Assembly: GCA_902546725.1 (NCBI GenBank)
Contig: CACCLB010000008.1
Span: 1 to 64,000 of the forward strand
Reading direction: 5' to 3'
From: an uncultured Bacteroidota bacterium
GTDB taxonomy: Bacteria > Bacteroidota > Bacteroidia > Flavobacteriales > Flavobacteriaceae
DNA: 64,000 bases
A program made the position numbers and the translations under genes. Below, piece by piece: positions 16,603 to 25,600 of the stretch (positions within the stretch are counted from its first letter, which is position 1; the number at the start of each line of letters is the position of its first letter). Below the pieces are notes generated by a model that had not been told where the DNA came from, searched no databases, and worked only from the letters and a program-made list of their open reading frames with translations.

Positions 16603-18025
16603 GTGGCGTCAATCCTAGTTTTTTTCCTTCCTCTTTCATACGCTCAAAAGCTGCTTCAAATTCATTTGGAATTTCTCCCTCTAATATCGCTTCCTTAATG
16701 GCTTCTTTAATGATGCCAATTTCTCTACAGGGATGTAAACCAAAAAATTCCATAATAGCCTCACCACTCACGGGAGGTTGAAAATTTCTCAAGTGGTCTT
16801 TTTCTTCTACAGCGACTATCTTTTCTCTTACCAATTTAAAATTGTTGTGATAGCGCTCAAACCGTTTGGGATTTTTAGTTGTGATGTCTGCCTCACAGAG
16901 GGTGATTAAATCGTCTATACTTGCCCCTGCATCAAAGACCAAACGACGAACAGCAGAGTCGTTAACTTGTTCCTCCGCGATAACAATAGGACGTGAACTC
17001 ATCAATACCATTTTTTGAACGAATTTCATTTTTTCATTCAAGGGCATTTTTAGGCGTTTGAAAATTTTATAGACCATCTTGGCTCCCACAAATTCATGGT
17101 TGTGAAAGGTCCAACCTACAGGTGGTTTAAATTTCTTTGTCGGTGCTTTACCAATGTCGTGAAGCAAAGCTGCCCAGCGCAACCACACATTATCACTGTT
17201 GGGGCAAAGATTATCCACAACCTCTAAGGTATGGTAAAAATTATCTTTGTGACGTTGTCCTTCAATCTCTTCCACTCCTTTTAAGGCAATAAGTTCGGGT
17301 AAAATATGCTTGAGGAGTCCAGTTTTTTCCAAGAGTGTAAAACCTACAGAAGGTTTTGAAGTTGCAAGTATTTTATGCAATTCATCTACAATACGCTCTT
17401 TGGAAATAATTTCAATTCGGGAGGCATTTTGAGATATGGCCTCTAGGGATTGACGCTCAATCGTAAAGTTGAGCTGATTGGCAAAACGAATGGCTCTGAG
17501 CATCCGCAAAGGATCGTCAGAGTAAGTGATATCGGGATCTAAAGGTGTTCGTAGAATTTTACCTTTTAAATCATCTAAGCCGTTGAAAGGGTCGATAAAA
17601 GCTCCAAAATCAGCTTTATTCAAACTAATGGCTAGTGCATTGATGGTAAAATCTCTTCGGTTTTGGTCGTCTGTCAAACTTCCAGGAGTTACTTCTGGGT
17701 TGCGACTTTCAGGCATATAGGATTCTTTTCTGGCACCCACAAACTCTAGGTCCATACCTTCCCAGTGAATCATCGCAGTTCCGTAGGTCTTAAACACTTG
17801 TACCGGCTTGGCTCCAGCTAGTTTTTTTTGTACTGCTTTTGCCAAATCAATACCTGATCCAAGGGCTACTATATCAATATCTTTTTTTTGAACTCTCCCC
17901 AAAATTAAATCTCGTACAAATCCACCGATCACATAAGACTCAATACCTACCTCATCCACGGTCTCTTTTAAAATTTTAAAGAGAGGGTCTTGAAGTGTAT
18001 TTGAAAAATCAGTTTGTAGTTTCAC
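16586..18025 (-). CDS. CCA tRNA nucleotidyltransferase / poly(A) polymerase family, HD domain
   Basis: A 479-residue enzyme that adds or repairs the CCA 3' end of tRNAs. The nucleotidyltransferase head shows GGFVRDLILG and DIDIVALG (metal Asps), then RRDFTINALAI. The RNA-binding helices follow (DPLRMLRAIRFANQLNF). A C-terminal HD domain has LLHDIGK and HNHEFVGAKM. The start is GTG at 18025 and overlaps the tsaC stop as GTGA. The function fits the window, because neither tRNA-Pro gene at 55438-55608 encodes CCA. Confidence 0.92.
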   Translation of the reverse strand: MKLQTDFSNTLQDPLFKILKETVDEVGIESYVIGGFVRDLILGRVQKKDIDIVALGSGIDLAKAVQKKLAGAKPVQVFKTYGTAMIHWEGMDLEFVGARKESYMPESRNPEVTPGSLTDDQNRRDFTINALAISLNKADFGAFIDPFNGLDDLKGKILRTPLDPDITYSDDPLRMLRAIRFANQLNFTIERQSLEAISQNASRIEIISKERIVDELHKILATSKPSVGFTLLEKTGLLKHILPELIALKGVEEIEGQRHKDNFYHTLEVVDNLCPNSDNVWLRWAALLHDIGKAPTKKFKPPVGWTFHNHEFVGAKMVYKIFKRLKMPLNEKMKFVQKMVLMSSRPIVIAEEQVNDSAVRRLVFDAGASIDDLITLCEADITTKNPKRFERYHNNFKLVREKIVAVEEKDHLRNFQPPVSGEAIMEFFGLHPCREIGIIKEAIKEAILEGEIPNEFEAAFERMKEEGKKLGLTPHEKSV

Positions 18026-18567
18026 GGGCGAAGAATATGTATTTCACCTTTCGAATCAATTTTGACAACTCGTGAAGGTTGATTGGAATTCTTTTCTTTC
18101 AAAGGTACGATATAGTCAACTCCATCCAAAATTTCTGTATCGATGCTTTCAAAAGATAGAGGTGTTGGCTTGCCACTGACATTTGCCGAGGTTGAAATGA
18201 TGGGTTTGCCAAACTGTTTGATTAACTCTTGACAAAAAGGATGTTTTGGTATGCGGATGCCAATACTGGAATCTTCACCCATCAGATTTTGGGCTAAACC
18301 TACCCCTTTGGGATAAATTACAGTCGTTGCTCTATCGCTTTCTAAAAAAGAATCTGCTTGCTTCGGAATTGACTCAACATAAGATTCGAGCATTTCTTTA
18401 GAGGCTACGAGAACAATCAAGGCCTTGTGGTCTTCCCGCTGTTTTAAGTGGTAAACTTTTTGGACGACTTTAGAGTCAGTAGCATCTCCTCCTATACCCC
18501 AGACAGTATCGGTAGGGTAGAGGATAAGTTTTTTTTGAAGCAAAGCATCTACAGTTGTTTCAATCAT
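18022..18567 (-). CDS. tsaC: L-threonylcarbamoyladenylate synthase (YrdC/Sua5 domain)
   Basis: Forms threonylcarbamoyl-AMP from threonine, bicarbonate and ATP, the first step of the universal t6A37 tRNA modification. The 181-residue length corresponds to the short TsaC form without the Sua5 extension. Family marks are YPTDTVWGIGGDATD near the N-terminus, the K-x-R-type motif (YHLKQREDHKALIVLV), and ISTSANVSGKPTP. It overlaps cca by four bases, grouping two tRNA-maturation genes in one operon. Confidence 0.92.
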   Translation of the reverse strand: MIETTVDALLQKKLILYPTDTVWGIGGDATDSKVVQKVYHLKQREDHKALIVLVASKEMLESYVESIPKQADSFLESDRATTVIYPKGVGLAQNLMGEDSSIGIRIPKHPFCQELIKQFGKPIISTSANVSGKPTPLSFESIDTEILDGVDYIVPLKEKNSNQPSRVVKIDSKGEIHILRP

Positions 18568-18576
18568 TTGGAGGAT

Positions 18577-19383
18577 CTAAACAGCTACGTTGTGTTCTCT
18601 CAGTGCCTCGTTGAGTGAGGTTTTCTTGTTAGTACTTTCTTTACGTTTGCCAATGATGAGTGCACAAGGGACCTGATAATCTCCAGCAGCAAATGTTTTG
18701 GTATAACTCCCCGGGATTACTACAGAGCGGGGCGGTACTGCTCCTTTCGTCTCTACAGCCTCTTTTCCAGTCACGTCAATGATTTTAGTTGAAGCTGTCA
18801 AAACAACATTAGCTCCCAATACGGCTTCCTTTCCTACCCGAACGCCTTCTACCACGATACATCTTGAACCGAGAAAAGCATTGTCTTCAACTATAACGGG
18901 TGCGGCTTGAAGCGGTTCCAGTACCCCACCAATTCCTACACCTCCGCTGAGGTGTACATTCTTTCCGATCTGTGCGCAACTTCCTACAGTCGCCCATGTA
19001 TCAACCATGGTTCCTTCATCTACATAAGCACCAATATTGACATAACTTGGCATCATGATTACTCCTTTAGAGAGGTAGGCACCGTGACGTGCAACTGCAT
19101 GAGGTACTACGCGAATGCCTTTTTCTTTATAGCCTCTTTTTAGGGGCATTTTATCGTGAAATTCTAAAGGTCCTGCCTCAAGTGTTTCCATTTTTTGAAT
19201 AGGGAAATATAAAACAACCGCTTTTTTGACCCATTCGTTGACCTGCCAGCCTGAAGCGGTAGGTTCTGCTACTCTTAGTGTACCAGAGTCCAGTTGTGAA
19301 ATCACTTTTCGAATGCTGTCTTGGGTTTCAGCTTGTTCGAGCAAGGAGCGATCCTCCCAAGCTGCTTCTATGATATTTTGCAT
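18577..19383 (-). CDS. dapD: Tetrahydrodipicolinate N-succinyltransferase
   Basis: DapD succinylates tetrahydrodipicolinate in the succinylase branch of the DAP/lysine pathway. It has 268 residues: an N-terminal helical domain, then a left-handed beta-helix built from hexapeptide repeats (about 100-220), with VMMPSYVNIGAYVDEG and LGSRCIVVEG segments. I use ATG 19383 rather than the TTG six bases upstream. lysA (1815-3038) and dapB (50352-51056) supply other steps. A TACCTTTG -7 element lies at 19397-19404. Confidence 0.95.
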   Translation of the reverse strand: MQNIIEAAWEDRSLLEQAETQDSIRKVISQLDSGTLRVAEPTASGWQVNEWVKKAVVLYFPIQKMETLEAGPLEFHDKMPLKRGYKEKGIRVVPHAVARHGAYLSKGVIMMPSYVNIGAYVDEGTMVDTWATVGSCAQIGKNVHLSGGVGIGGVLEPLQAAPVIVEDNAFLGSRCIVVEGVRVGKEAVLGANVVLTASTKIIDVTGKEAVETKGAVPPRSVVIPGSYTKTFAAGDYQVPCALIIGKRKESTNKKTSLNEALREHNVAV

Positions 19384-19396
19384 GTTCAATTTTTGG

Positions 19397-19404
19397 CAAA
19401 GGTA
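19397..19404 (-). promoter_or_regulatory. Candidate -7 element for dapD
   Basis: TACCTTTG on the minus strand, 13 bases before the dapD ATG. No proper -33 partner is seen. It is arranged back to back with the ruvX promoter. Confidence 0.4.
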
Positions 19405-19424
19405 AATAATTCAAGGGGATTGGT

Positions 19425-19457
19425 TTTGAGTAAATCATGTTGAAAAAAGTATATTTG
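19425..19457 (+). promoter_or_regulatory. Candidate ruvX operon promoter
   Basis: TTTG (19425-19428), 21 bases, TATATTTG (19450-19457). This is an exact fit to the Bacteroidota promoter, ending 13 bases before the ruvX ATG. It would drive ruvX-def-DUF5606-mazG. Confidence 0.55.
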
Positions 19458-19470
19458 TCAAAAAAAAGGA

Positions 19471-19896
19471 ATGGCTTGCTTGGTAGGCATTGATTTTGGA
19501 TTAAAACGTACAGGACTTTCCTGTACAGACCCCAATCAGATGATTGCAAGCGGCTTAAATAATCTTCCCACTTCGGAGGTTCTAGATTTTTTAAAAGACT
19601 ATTGTCAAAAAGAGGAAATTGAGGCTTTTGTAATCGGTCAGCCACTGCAAAAAGATGGAACTCCCTCGGCAGTTGAAATCCGGATTCAAGATTTTATTCA
19701 AGAACTTCAAAATACTTTTCCAAAGCAAAGAATCGAACGATACGACGAGCGTTTTACTTCCAAAATGGCTGTTCAAACGATGCTTGATGGTGGATTAAAG
19801 AAAAAACAACGTAGAGAAAAAGGAATGATAGATCAGGTGAGTGCAACTCTGATTTTGCAGTCCTATCTAGATTTTAAAACAAATACAACTATATGA
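19471..19896 (+). CDS. ruvX: YqgF/RuvX family nuclease (putative pre-16S rRNA nuclease)
   Basis: A 141-residue RNase H-fold protein, essential in many bacteria for 16S rRNA 5' maturation and also called a Holliday junction resolvase-like protein. GIDFGLKRTGLS carries the first catalytic Asp, FVIGQPLQKDGT the second strand, and YDERFTSKMA the conserved helix. It is first gene of a tightly coupled plus-strand operon. Its stop overlaps the def start as ATGA. Confidence 0.92.
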   Translation: MACLVGIDFGLKRTGLSCTDPNQMIASGLNNLPTSEVLDFLKDYCQKEEIEAFVIGQPLQKDGTPSAVEIRIQDFIQELQNTFPKQRIERYDERFTSKMAVQTMLDGGLKKKQRREKGMIDQVSATLILQSYLDFKTNTTI

Positions 19897-20483
19897 TACG
19901 TCCCATAGTTGCTTACGGTGCACCCGTATTGAAAAAAAAGGCAGTTGCAATCGAACCGGATTATCCCAAGCTGTCGGTACTAATCGACGACATGTGGGAA
20001 ACCATGTATGCTTCCAATGGAGTTGGCCTAGCAGCACCTCAAATTGGTTTATCCGTTCGACTGTTTGTAATTGATGCTGCGCCCTTTGCCGCCGATGAAG
20101 AATTGGATGCCGAAGAGGTAAAAACATTAGAATCTTTTAAAAAAGTATTCATCAATCCCAAAATTATTACTGAAGAAGGAGAGCATTGGGCATTTAATGA
20201 AGGCTGTTTGAGTATCCCGGATGTCCGTGAAGATGTTCAACGCCAGGAGCAACTGACTATTGAATATCAAAGTGAAGATTTCAAAACTCACACCGAAACT
20301 TTTACCGGTCTTGCCGCAAGGGTAGTTCAACACGAATACGATCATATTGAAGGCGTATTATTTACCGACCATCTATCTCCACTCAAAAGAAGATTGATAA
20401 AAAATAAATTAACAGCAATTTCAAAAGGATTAATCTCTGTGGATTATCCCATGAAGTTTCCCAATAAATCAAAGCGCAAATAA
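19893..20483 (+). CDS. def: Peptide deformylase
   Basis: Removes the formyl group from the initiator methionine of new proteins. All three family motifs are present: GVGLAAPQIG (about 43-52), EGCLSIP (metal Cys105) and HEYDH (His147, Glu148, His151). It is 196 residues, with an acidic insert near residues 65-78 common in Bacteroidota enzymes. It is coupled to ruvX (four-base overlap) and to the next gene (one-base overlap). Confidence 0.95.
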   Translation: MIRPIVAYGAPVLKKKAVAIEPDYPKLSVLIDDMWETMYASNGVGLAAPQIGLSVRLFVIDAAPFAADEELDAEEVKTLESFKKVFINPKIITEEGEHWAFNEGCLSIPDVREDVQRQEQLTIEYQSEDFKTHTETFTGLAARVVQHEYDHIEGVLFTDHLSPLKRRLIKNKLTAISKGLISVDYPMKFPNKSKRK

Positions 20484-20932
20484 TGGACTTATCAAATATA
20501 ATAGCAGTCTCAGGTCGTCCAGGCCTATTCGAAATAAAAGCTCAAACCCGTTCAGGTGTTGTAGCTACTTCTTTGATTGACGGCAAGAGAATTACTACCA
20601 ACGCCAATGCACAAATTAGTGTTATCGGAGATATACAGGTGTATTGTATTGGAGAGGAAATTCCTTTGACAACAGTTTTTGAAAAAATTCTTACCTATGA
20701 ATCGGGAGCTGCTACCCGTTTGAGTCCTAAATCTGCTGCAGTGGAATTGGAAGCTTATTTTTTTGAAATCTTAGACAACTATGACGAGGAACGTGTTTAT
20801 CCAAGTGATATAAAAAAAATCATGCAATGGTACAATCTACTCTTGTCTAAGAAGCTCATCGAAACTCCAAAGCCCAAGAAACCAAAAGCTAAGAAAACGA
20901 CTACCGAGGATAAAGAAACATCTGAGGACTGA
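20483..20932 (+). CDS. DUF5606 domain protein
   Basis: A 149-residue protein of the Bacteroidota-specific DUF5606 type, beginning MDLSNIIAVSGRPGLFEIKA. The N-terminal 60 residues look like a small beta-barrel, followed by helices and a lysine-rich tail (PKPKKPKAKK) that could bind nucleic acid. It sits between def and mazG with one-base overlaps on both sides. The function is unknown; the context suggests translation or nucleotide housekeeping, which is inference only. Confidence 0.82.
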   Translation: MDLSNIIAVSGRPGLFEIKAQTRSGVVATSLIDGKRITTNANAQISVIGDIQVYCIGEEIPLTTVFEKILTYESGAATRLSPKSAAVELEAYFFEILDNYDEERVYPSDIKKIMQWYNLLLSKKLIETPKPKKPKAKKTTTEDKETSED

Positions 20933-21720
20933 TGAATTCAAAGCAAGCTAAGTTAGAGGCATTTAGTCGTTTGTTGGACATCATGGATGACTTGAGGGCG
21001 CAATGCCCCTGGGATCAAAAGCAAAGCTTTGAAAGCTTGAGACACCTCACTATAGAGGAGACTTATGAGTTAGGTGATGCCATCTTGGATCGAGACCTTA
21101 CCGAGATTAAAAAAGAATTGGGTGATTTATTGTTGCACATCGTGTTTTATGCCAAATTAGGTAGCGAGGAAAAAGCTTTTGACATTGCCGATGTCGCAAA
21201 TGACATTTGTGAAAAATTAATCCATAGGCATCCACATATTTACGGTTCAGTTTCTGTAGAAGATGAACATGAAGTAAAGAAAAACTGGGAAGCTCTCAAA
21301 CTCAAAGAGGGTAAGATGAGTGTTTTAGAAGGGGTTCCAAGTGGACTTCCAGCTCTGATAAAAGCCCAACGAATGCAGGAAAAAGCGGCCGGTGTTGGAT
21401 TTGACTGGGAGCATAAAACGCAAGTATGGGGAAAGTTTGAAGAAGAACTCAAAGAACTCAACCAAGCACTAGATTCCAAAAAGGAAGATGAAATTGAAGA
21501 CGAATTTGGTGATGTGTTGTTTTCCTTAATCAATTATGCGCGTTTTATTAAGGTCAATCCTGAAACTGCTTTAGAACGTACCAATAAAAAATTCATTAAA
21601 CGATTTCAGTTTATAGAATCCCAAGCTAAAAAGTCCAAACGTTCAATCGAACAATTAACTTTAGAGGAAATGGAAGCGTATTGGCAAGAGGCTAAAAATC
21701 ATTCAGCGGCCGAATCCTGA
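20932..21720 (+). CDS. mazG: Nucleoside triphosphate pyrophosphohydrolase MazG
   Basis: Hydrolyses (d)NTPs to monophosphates and PPi, clearing damaged nucleotides and tuning stringent signalling. The 262-residue protein contains two MazG domains. In the first, CPWDQKQSFESLRHLTIEETYEL and KKELGDLLLHIVFYAKL carry the E-x2-E and E-x2-D metal residues. The second repeats this as FEEELKELNQAL and EDEFGDVLFSLINYARF. It is the last gene of the ruvX operon, and its end lies 25 bases from the converging DUF349 gene. Confidence 0.94.
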   Translation: MNSKQAKLEAFSRLLDIMDDLRAQCPWDQKQSFESLRHLTIEETYELGDAILDRDLTEIKKELGDLLLHIVFYAKLGSEEKAFDIADVANDICEKLIHRHPHIYGSVSVEDEHEVKKNWEALKLKEGKMSVLEGVPSGLPALIKAQRMQEKAAGVGFDWEHKTQVWGKFEEELKELNQALDSKKEDEIEDEFGDVLFSLINYARFIKVNPETALERTNKKFIKRFQFIESQAKKSKRSIEQLTLEEMEAYWQEAKNHSAAES

Positions 21721-21745
21721 TCTTCTTCAGCTTGTTCTGTTTGCT

Positions 21746-23776
21746 CTATCTCCTGATTTGCGAGCTTGATTTGATTTGAGCGTTTTTGATTTGCTTTAAA
21801 CGGATGTACTCTTCTTGAGCTTTATCAATTTTCTTTTGGCAACTATTGATTTGCTTTTCTACATTTTTGTACAAAGGATTTTCAGAACTTGAATCGCTAA
21901 AAAACTCAAGGTTGTTCTCCAATTGAGTTCGTTCATTTTTCAACTTGTCTAAATTGCCTCGAACTTCATTCAATTGTTTTTGAAGTTTGTTTGGATCGTT
22001 TTGAAGTAATAAGGCATCCAATTTAAGTTGGACATCTTTTTGAGTCTTTTTGTCCAAACTCAATCCAGATATTACTTTAGATAGGCTGGAAGTAAACTTT
22101 TTGTTCAATTCCAGTTCGGTTTGACCTCCTATCTTATCCATAGAATTCCATTGCTCCCAGAGGCTAGCTAAATCAGCAATGAGTTGTTCAGGATCATCAG
22201 AAAACTCAGTAGTATTGAGCTTGTCGATTTGAGCAGTTTTTTTCTTTTTTAAGGCTTCCTGCTCTTCATTCAGATGCTGGTATCCAGATTTGATTCGATC
22301 AAAAAATGTTTTGTGGACTTCAGAAAATTCTGCCCACAGTTTATTGTCTAACTTTCTAGGAACAAAACCCACTCCTTTCCATTCCTTTTGAATATTTTTC
22401 ATTTCCTGCACTTTGGAATCCCAAGCTGGATCTTCCAAGATACTTTTAGATCGGGCAATCAGATTTTTCTTGGCTTCTATGTTTTGATTGTACTCCTTTT
22501 TTTGATTCTTATAGAAGATGTTTTTTTTATGCATAAAGTCTCTCCCAATTTCTCGGAACTCTTGCCAAGTCGCTTTGCTCTCTTTGGACGGTACATATCC
22601 AATAGTTTTAAAAGTTTCTCTAAGACTGTTGAATTTCTTTAATGCATGTTGCCATGCGTTGTGATTAGATGGCTCATCTTCAGTTAGGTTTTGCATTTCC
22701 TTAAGCAGTGTTTTTTTCTTCTCAAGGTTTTCTTTCATCGCACCTGCAACATCTTTTTGATATTCCTGTCTTCTCGCCTGAATGACTTTAGTGGCCTCCT
22801 GGAATCTTTCCCACAAAGCTTCTCGGTGTTCTTTAGCAACAGGACCCAAATCGTTTTTCCAAAGCTTGTGAAGCGTATTGAGGTCTCTACTTGCTCGCAT
22901 AACGTCAGGCAGCTCTTTGAGTGCCTCAGCCCTTTCTATTATTTTTAATTTTTCCTCGTAGTTGTGCTTGAAATCTAGCTCTCGGAGTTCTCTGTTGAGA
23001 TGGAGAAAATCATAAAATCGCTCTACATGATGTTTAAAAGTCTCCCAAAGATTTTGATTTTTGGAACGAGAGACCGGTCCTGTACTATACCAACTTTCTT
23101 GAAGTGTCCTAAAGCTTTTGTAGATGTTGTTGATGTTGTCGTCTGCACCAATTAAGCCCTTAATCTCTTCTATGATCGCTTTTTTGCGTTCGAGGTTAAC
23201 CTTTTGAGCAGCTTCTTGTTCTTTGTAATGGTTACGTCGTTTCTTTCTGTATTCATAACCCAATTGATCAAACTCTTTTTTGTATTCAGGCTTGTAGAAA
23301 AAATCAATCTCATTTCCATCTTCCTCTATAAAGGTTTTCTTTTTAGCTTCCACATCTGCGTGAAATTTATCTTCAAAAAGGCTGTTGATGTTTTGAATTT
23401 GAGTGTGATTTTTTAGCCAATGGTCATTGGTTGTCAAATCTTTGTAGGCTTCTATGAGTTCTTCAATAGAAAGCTTGCTGTAGTCTACTTTTTTTTCGGG
23501 TTCTACTTTGGGAGCAGGAGATTCACTTTCTTTTTCTGTAGAAGCAACTTCCTTTTGTGGTTCCTCCTTTTCAGAGGACTCCTCAGCAGTAGATTCGGTA
23601 TCCCCTTCAGTTTCTTCTTTTGAAGTAGGTTTTTCGACTATAGTTTTTTCTTCTTGATCCTCTACTGACTCAGACGTTGTTTCCTCCTTAGTTGGAGTAG
23701 TTTCCTGATCAAGGTTCTCTGTAATTTGCGGCTCTTTATTTTCCTCCGCACTAGGTTTTTGGCTTTTCTCTTCCAT
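21746..23776 (-). CDS. DUF349 repeat protein with acidic N-terminal extension
   Basis: A 676-residue, mostly helical protein built of repeated DUF349 units. The W-containing repeats (for example LQESWYSTGPVSR, IQKEWKGVGFVPRKLDNKLWAEF, SLRETFKTIGYVPSKE) occur about every 75 residues between 190 and 550. Residues 1-105 are low-complexity and rich in E, K, S and T. The C-terminus (about 590-670) is a likely coiled coil. DUF349 proteins are nucleic-acid or ribosome-associated in some bacteria, but the role is not settled. A TAATTTTG -7 box lies upstream at 23838-23845. Confidence 0.85.
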   Translation of the reverse strand: MEEKSQKPSAEENKEPQITENLDQETTPTKEETTSESVEDQEEKTIVEKPTSKEETEGDTESTAEESSEKEEPQKEVASTEKESESPAPKVEPEKKVDYSKLSIEELIEAYKDLTTNDHWLKNHTQIQNINSLFEDKFHADVEAKKKTFIEEDGNEIDFFYKPEYKKEFDQLGYEYRKKRRNHYKEQEAAQKVNLERKKAIIEEIKGLIGADDNINNIYKSFRTLQESWYSTGPVSRSKNQNLWETFKHHVERFYDFLHLNRELRELDFKHNYEEKLKIIERAEALKELPDVMRASRDLNTLHKLWKNDLGPVAKEHREALWERFQEATKVIQARRQEYQKDVAGAMKENLEKKKTLLKEMQNLTEDEPSNHNAWQHALKKFNSLRETFKTIGYVPSKESKATWQEFREIGRDFMHKKNIFYKNQKKEYNQNIEAKKNLIARSKSILEDPAWDSKVQEMKNIQKEWKGVGFVPRKLDNKLWAEFSEVHKTFFDRIKSGYQHLNEEQEALKKKKTAQIDKLNTTEFSDDPEQLIADLASLWEQWNSMDKIGGQTELELNKKFTSSLSKVISGLSLDKKTQKDVQLKLDALLLQNDPNKLQKQLNEVRGNLDKLKNERTQLENNLEFFSDSSSENPLYKNVEKQINSCQKKIDKAQEEYIRLKQIKNAQIKSSSQIRR

Positions 23777-23837
23777 TGTGAGTTAGGTATGAATACAAAT
23801 AATATACATTTTTTTTAATTCTAAAAATAGAATCATT

Positions 23838-23845
23838 CAAAATTA
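23838..23845 (-). promoter_or_regulatory. Candidate -7 element for the DUF349 gene
   Basis: TAATTTTG on the minus strand, just after the aroE stop and 61 bases before the DUF349 ATG. It matches TAnnTTTG. No confident -33 box. Confidence 0.35.
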
Positions 23846-23847
23846 GT

Positions 23848-24600
23848 CTATTGATTCCAGAGCTCCCAAGATTTTTCGGCTTGATATACGAGCATTTGAT
23901 ATCCGTTGCACACTTGTGCACCCATTTCTATCCCTTTTTTCATGAAAAGGGTTTCGCTGGGGTTATAAATTAAATCAAAAAGTAAATGCTGCTCATTGAG
24001 AAATTGGTATGGGAGTTTCGGCGCTTGGTTTGTATCAGGATAGGTTCCCAGAGGGGTACTGTTCACGATCAGATCGACTGAATTCATTAAATCTTCTGTC
24101 AGTTCTTCGTAGGTTAAATTATTTTTTTTAGAAGTTCTGGAAACAAATATAACTTCACAGTTGAGGTTTTCTAAGGCGTACCGAATTGCTCCTGATGCTC
24201 CACCTGTCCCCAAGATTAATGCTTTTTTGGGTAATGCATTTGTTTGTTCTTCAAGTGCTTTTTTAAAGCCTGTGTGATCTGTATTATGCCCTACGGTTTT
24301 TCCTTTAGCATCCCATAATATGGTGTTTACCGCTCCGATTGACTTGACTTCTTCAGAAATTTGATCTAAAAAAGGAATCACTTCAATTTTATAGGGAATG
24401 GTTACGTTCATTCCACAGAGGTCCGCTTCGTTATGGAGGATTTGCTCAAAATTCTCCAATGTGGGTAAATCAAAATTGACATAAGAGTGGTTGGAGAGAT
24501 TTTCTCTCAAAAACTTATCTGAAAAATATTTTCTTGAAAATGAATAGTCAATATTTTTACCTAAGAGTCCAAACTTCCTAGGATTTTCTTTTTTTGTCAT
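23848..24600 (-). CDS. aroE: Shikimate 5-dehydrogenase
   Basis: Reduces 3-dehydroshikimate with NADPH in aromatic amino-acid synthesis. At 250 residues it is a little shorter than E. coli AroE. Substrate residues lie in the N-terminal FGLLGKNIDYSFSRKYF, MNVTIPYK (catalytic Lys) and NTDHTGF (Asp) segments. The nucleotide loop is LGTGGASGAIRYAL, followed by a VSRT motif of the NADP type. Its start overlaps the upstream DUF368 gene by 23 bases. Confidence 0.93.
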   Translation of the reverse strand: MTKKENPRKFGLLGKNIDYSFSRKYFSDKFLRENLSNHSYVNFDLPTLENFEQILHNEADLCGMNVTIPYKIEVIPFLDQISEEVKSIGAVNTILWDAKGKTVGHNTDHTGFKKALEEQTNALPKKALILGTGGASGAIRYALENLNCEVIFVSRTSKKNNLTYEELTEDLMNSVDLIVNSTPLGTYPDTNQAPKLPYQFLNEQHLLFDLIYNPSETLFMKKGIEMGAQVCNGYQMLVYQAEKSWELWNQ

Positions 24601-25600
24601 AATAATCCAATAAAAACAATAATGCCGCTCCTAAGAGGAAAGCCAAAATTACAACATAGGTTTTAATTTGAGTTAAATCTGGAAGATAATAGAGGTAATT
24701 TAAAAGTTCTGGCGTGCCTACACTATTGGTAATGACTTCGCCACTCTCATCAAAAAGATATTGTTTTTCTTTCCATGGATAAACAAGTCGTAATGTTCCA
24801 ACGATAAACCCAATAATACTTACTAAGGTATAGTTGGGGTATTTTTCTAAAACCAATTTAATCAAATTTGAAAACGAGATTAGTCCCATCAATGATCCTA
24901 TTGCAAATACAGCCATAATAAGCAGTAATCGACTGGTAATTTCATTGTCTAAAGGTGAAAAATCTCCAACCAATCCAGAAGAAATAAGCTCAAACAATGC
25001 ATTGACAGCGTCTACTAAAAGCAGGTTATAGTTGCCTAGTATCAACAAAATAAAAGAACCTGACAAACCGGGAATAGTCATTCCAGAGACACTGATCATC
25101 CCGCAAAAGAAGACAAAGATAAGGTTGTCATTTTCAGCTATTGGTTTTGCCAAGCTAAGGCTTAGGCCTGCCAAAAAACCTATCATCAAAAAAGTAAAAA
25201 GTGAGTTATTCCAATAGGGTACTTGCTTGATTACAAGATACAGTGAAGCCAATATCATTCCCAGAAAAGCTCCCATTACTATGGTTTCGTTTTGACTAAG
25301 GGCGTAATCCAAGAATAGGGACACACTAAAATAACTTATTACAACCCCCCCAAAAAGTAGACAAAGAAAAGCTCCATTGGTATAGGTCCAAAAAGATTTA
25401 AAGCGACCGGTAAAAAAAAGTTTAATGGCAACAAAATTGAGCCTTTGAAAGGAATAGATCAATTCTTCGTAAAAACCACCAACCAAAGCAACAATCCCTC
25501 CGGAAACTCCAGGGACTTTATTTGCAGCACCCATGGCAATACCTTGTAAAATCAAAAAAAAGGCTTCCCAGCTGGTGCGTTTTTTTTGAAATGATTTCAT
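24578..25600 (-). CDS. DUF368 membrane transporter (second copy)
   Basis: A 340-residue integral membrane protein with eight or nine helices. The repeated signature occurs twice: AANKVPGVSGGIVALVGGFYEEL near residue 20 and ISVSGMTIPGLSGSFILLILGNY near residue 175. DUF368 proteins have been described as polyprenyl (undecaprenyl) phosphate translocases that recycle the lipid carrier of wall and O-antigen synthesis. It overlaps the first DUF368 gene as ATGA, making a tandem paralogue pair. Compared with its neighbour it is longer in the loop before the last helix (about 270-310). Confidence 0.85.
   Translation of the reverse strand: MKSFQKKRTSWEAFFLILQGIAMGAANKVPGVSGGIVALVGGFYEELIYSFQRLNFVAIKLFFTGRFKSFWTYTNGAFLCLLFGGVVISYFSVSLFLDYALSQNETIVMGAFLGMILASLYLVIKQVPYWNNSLFTFLMIGFLAGLSLSLAKPIAENDNLIFVFFCGMISVSGMTIPGLSGSFILLILGNYNLLLVDAVNALFELISSGLVGDFSPLDNEITSRLLLIMAVFAIGSLMGLISFSNLIKLVLEKYPNYTLVSIIGFIVGTLRLVYPWKEKQYLFDESGEVITNSVGTPELLNYLYYLPDLTQIKTYVVILAFLLGAALLFLLDYYDKKRKS

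Noticed and set aside
19328-19645. Minus-strand open frame of 105 codons overlapping ruvX and dapD starts
   Set aside because: It is antisense to ruvX and the start region of dapD, crosses two promoters and shows no family resemblance.
23814-23837. Small hairpin ATTCTA-AAAA-TAGAAT before the DUF349 gene
   Set aside because: The flanking run is A-rich on the transcribed strand rather than T-rich, so it does not act as a terminator for aroE; likely chance.
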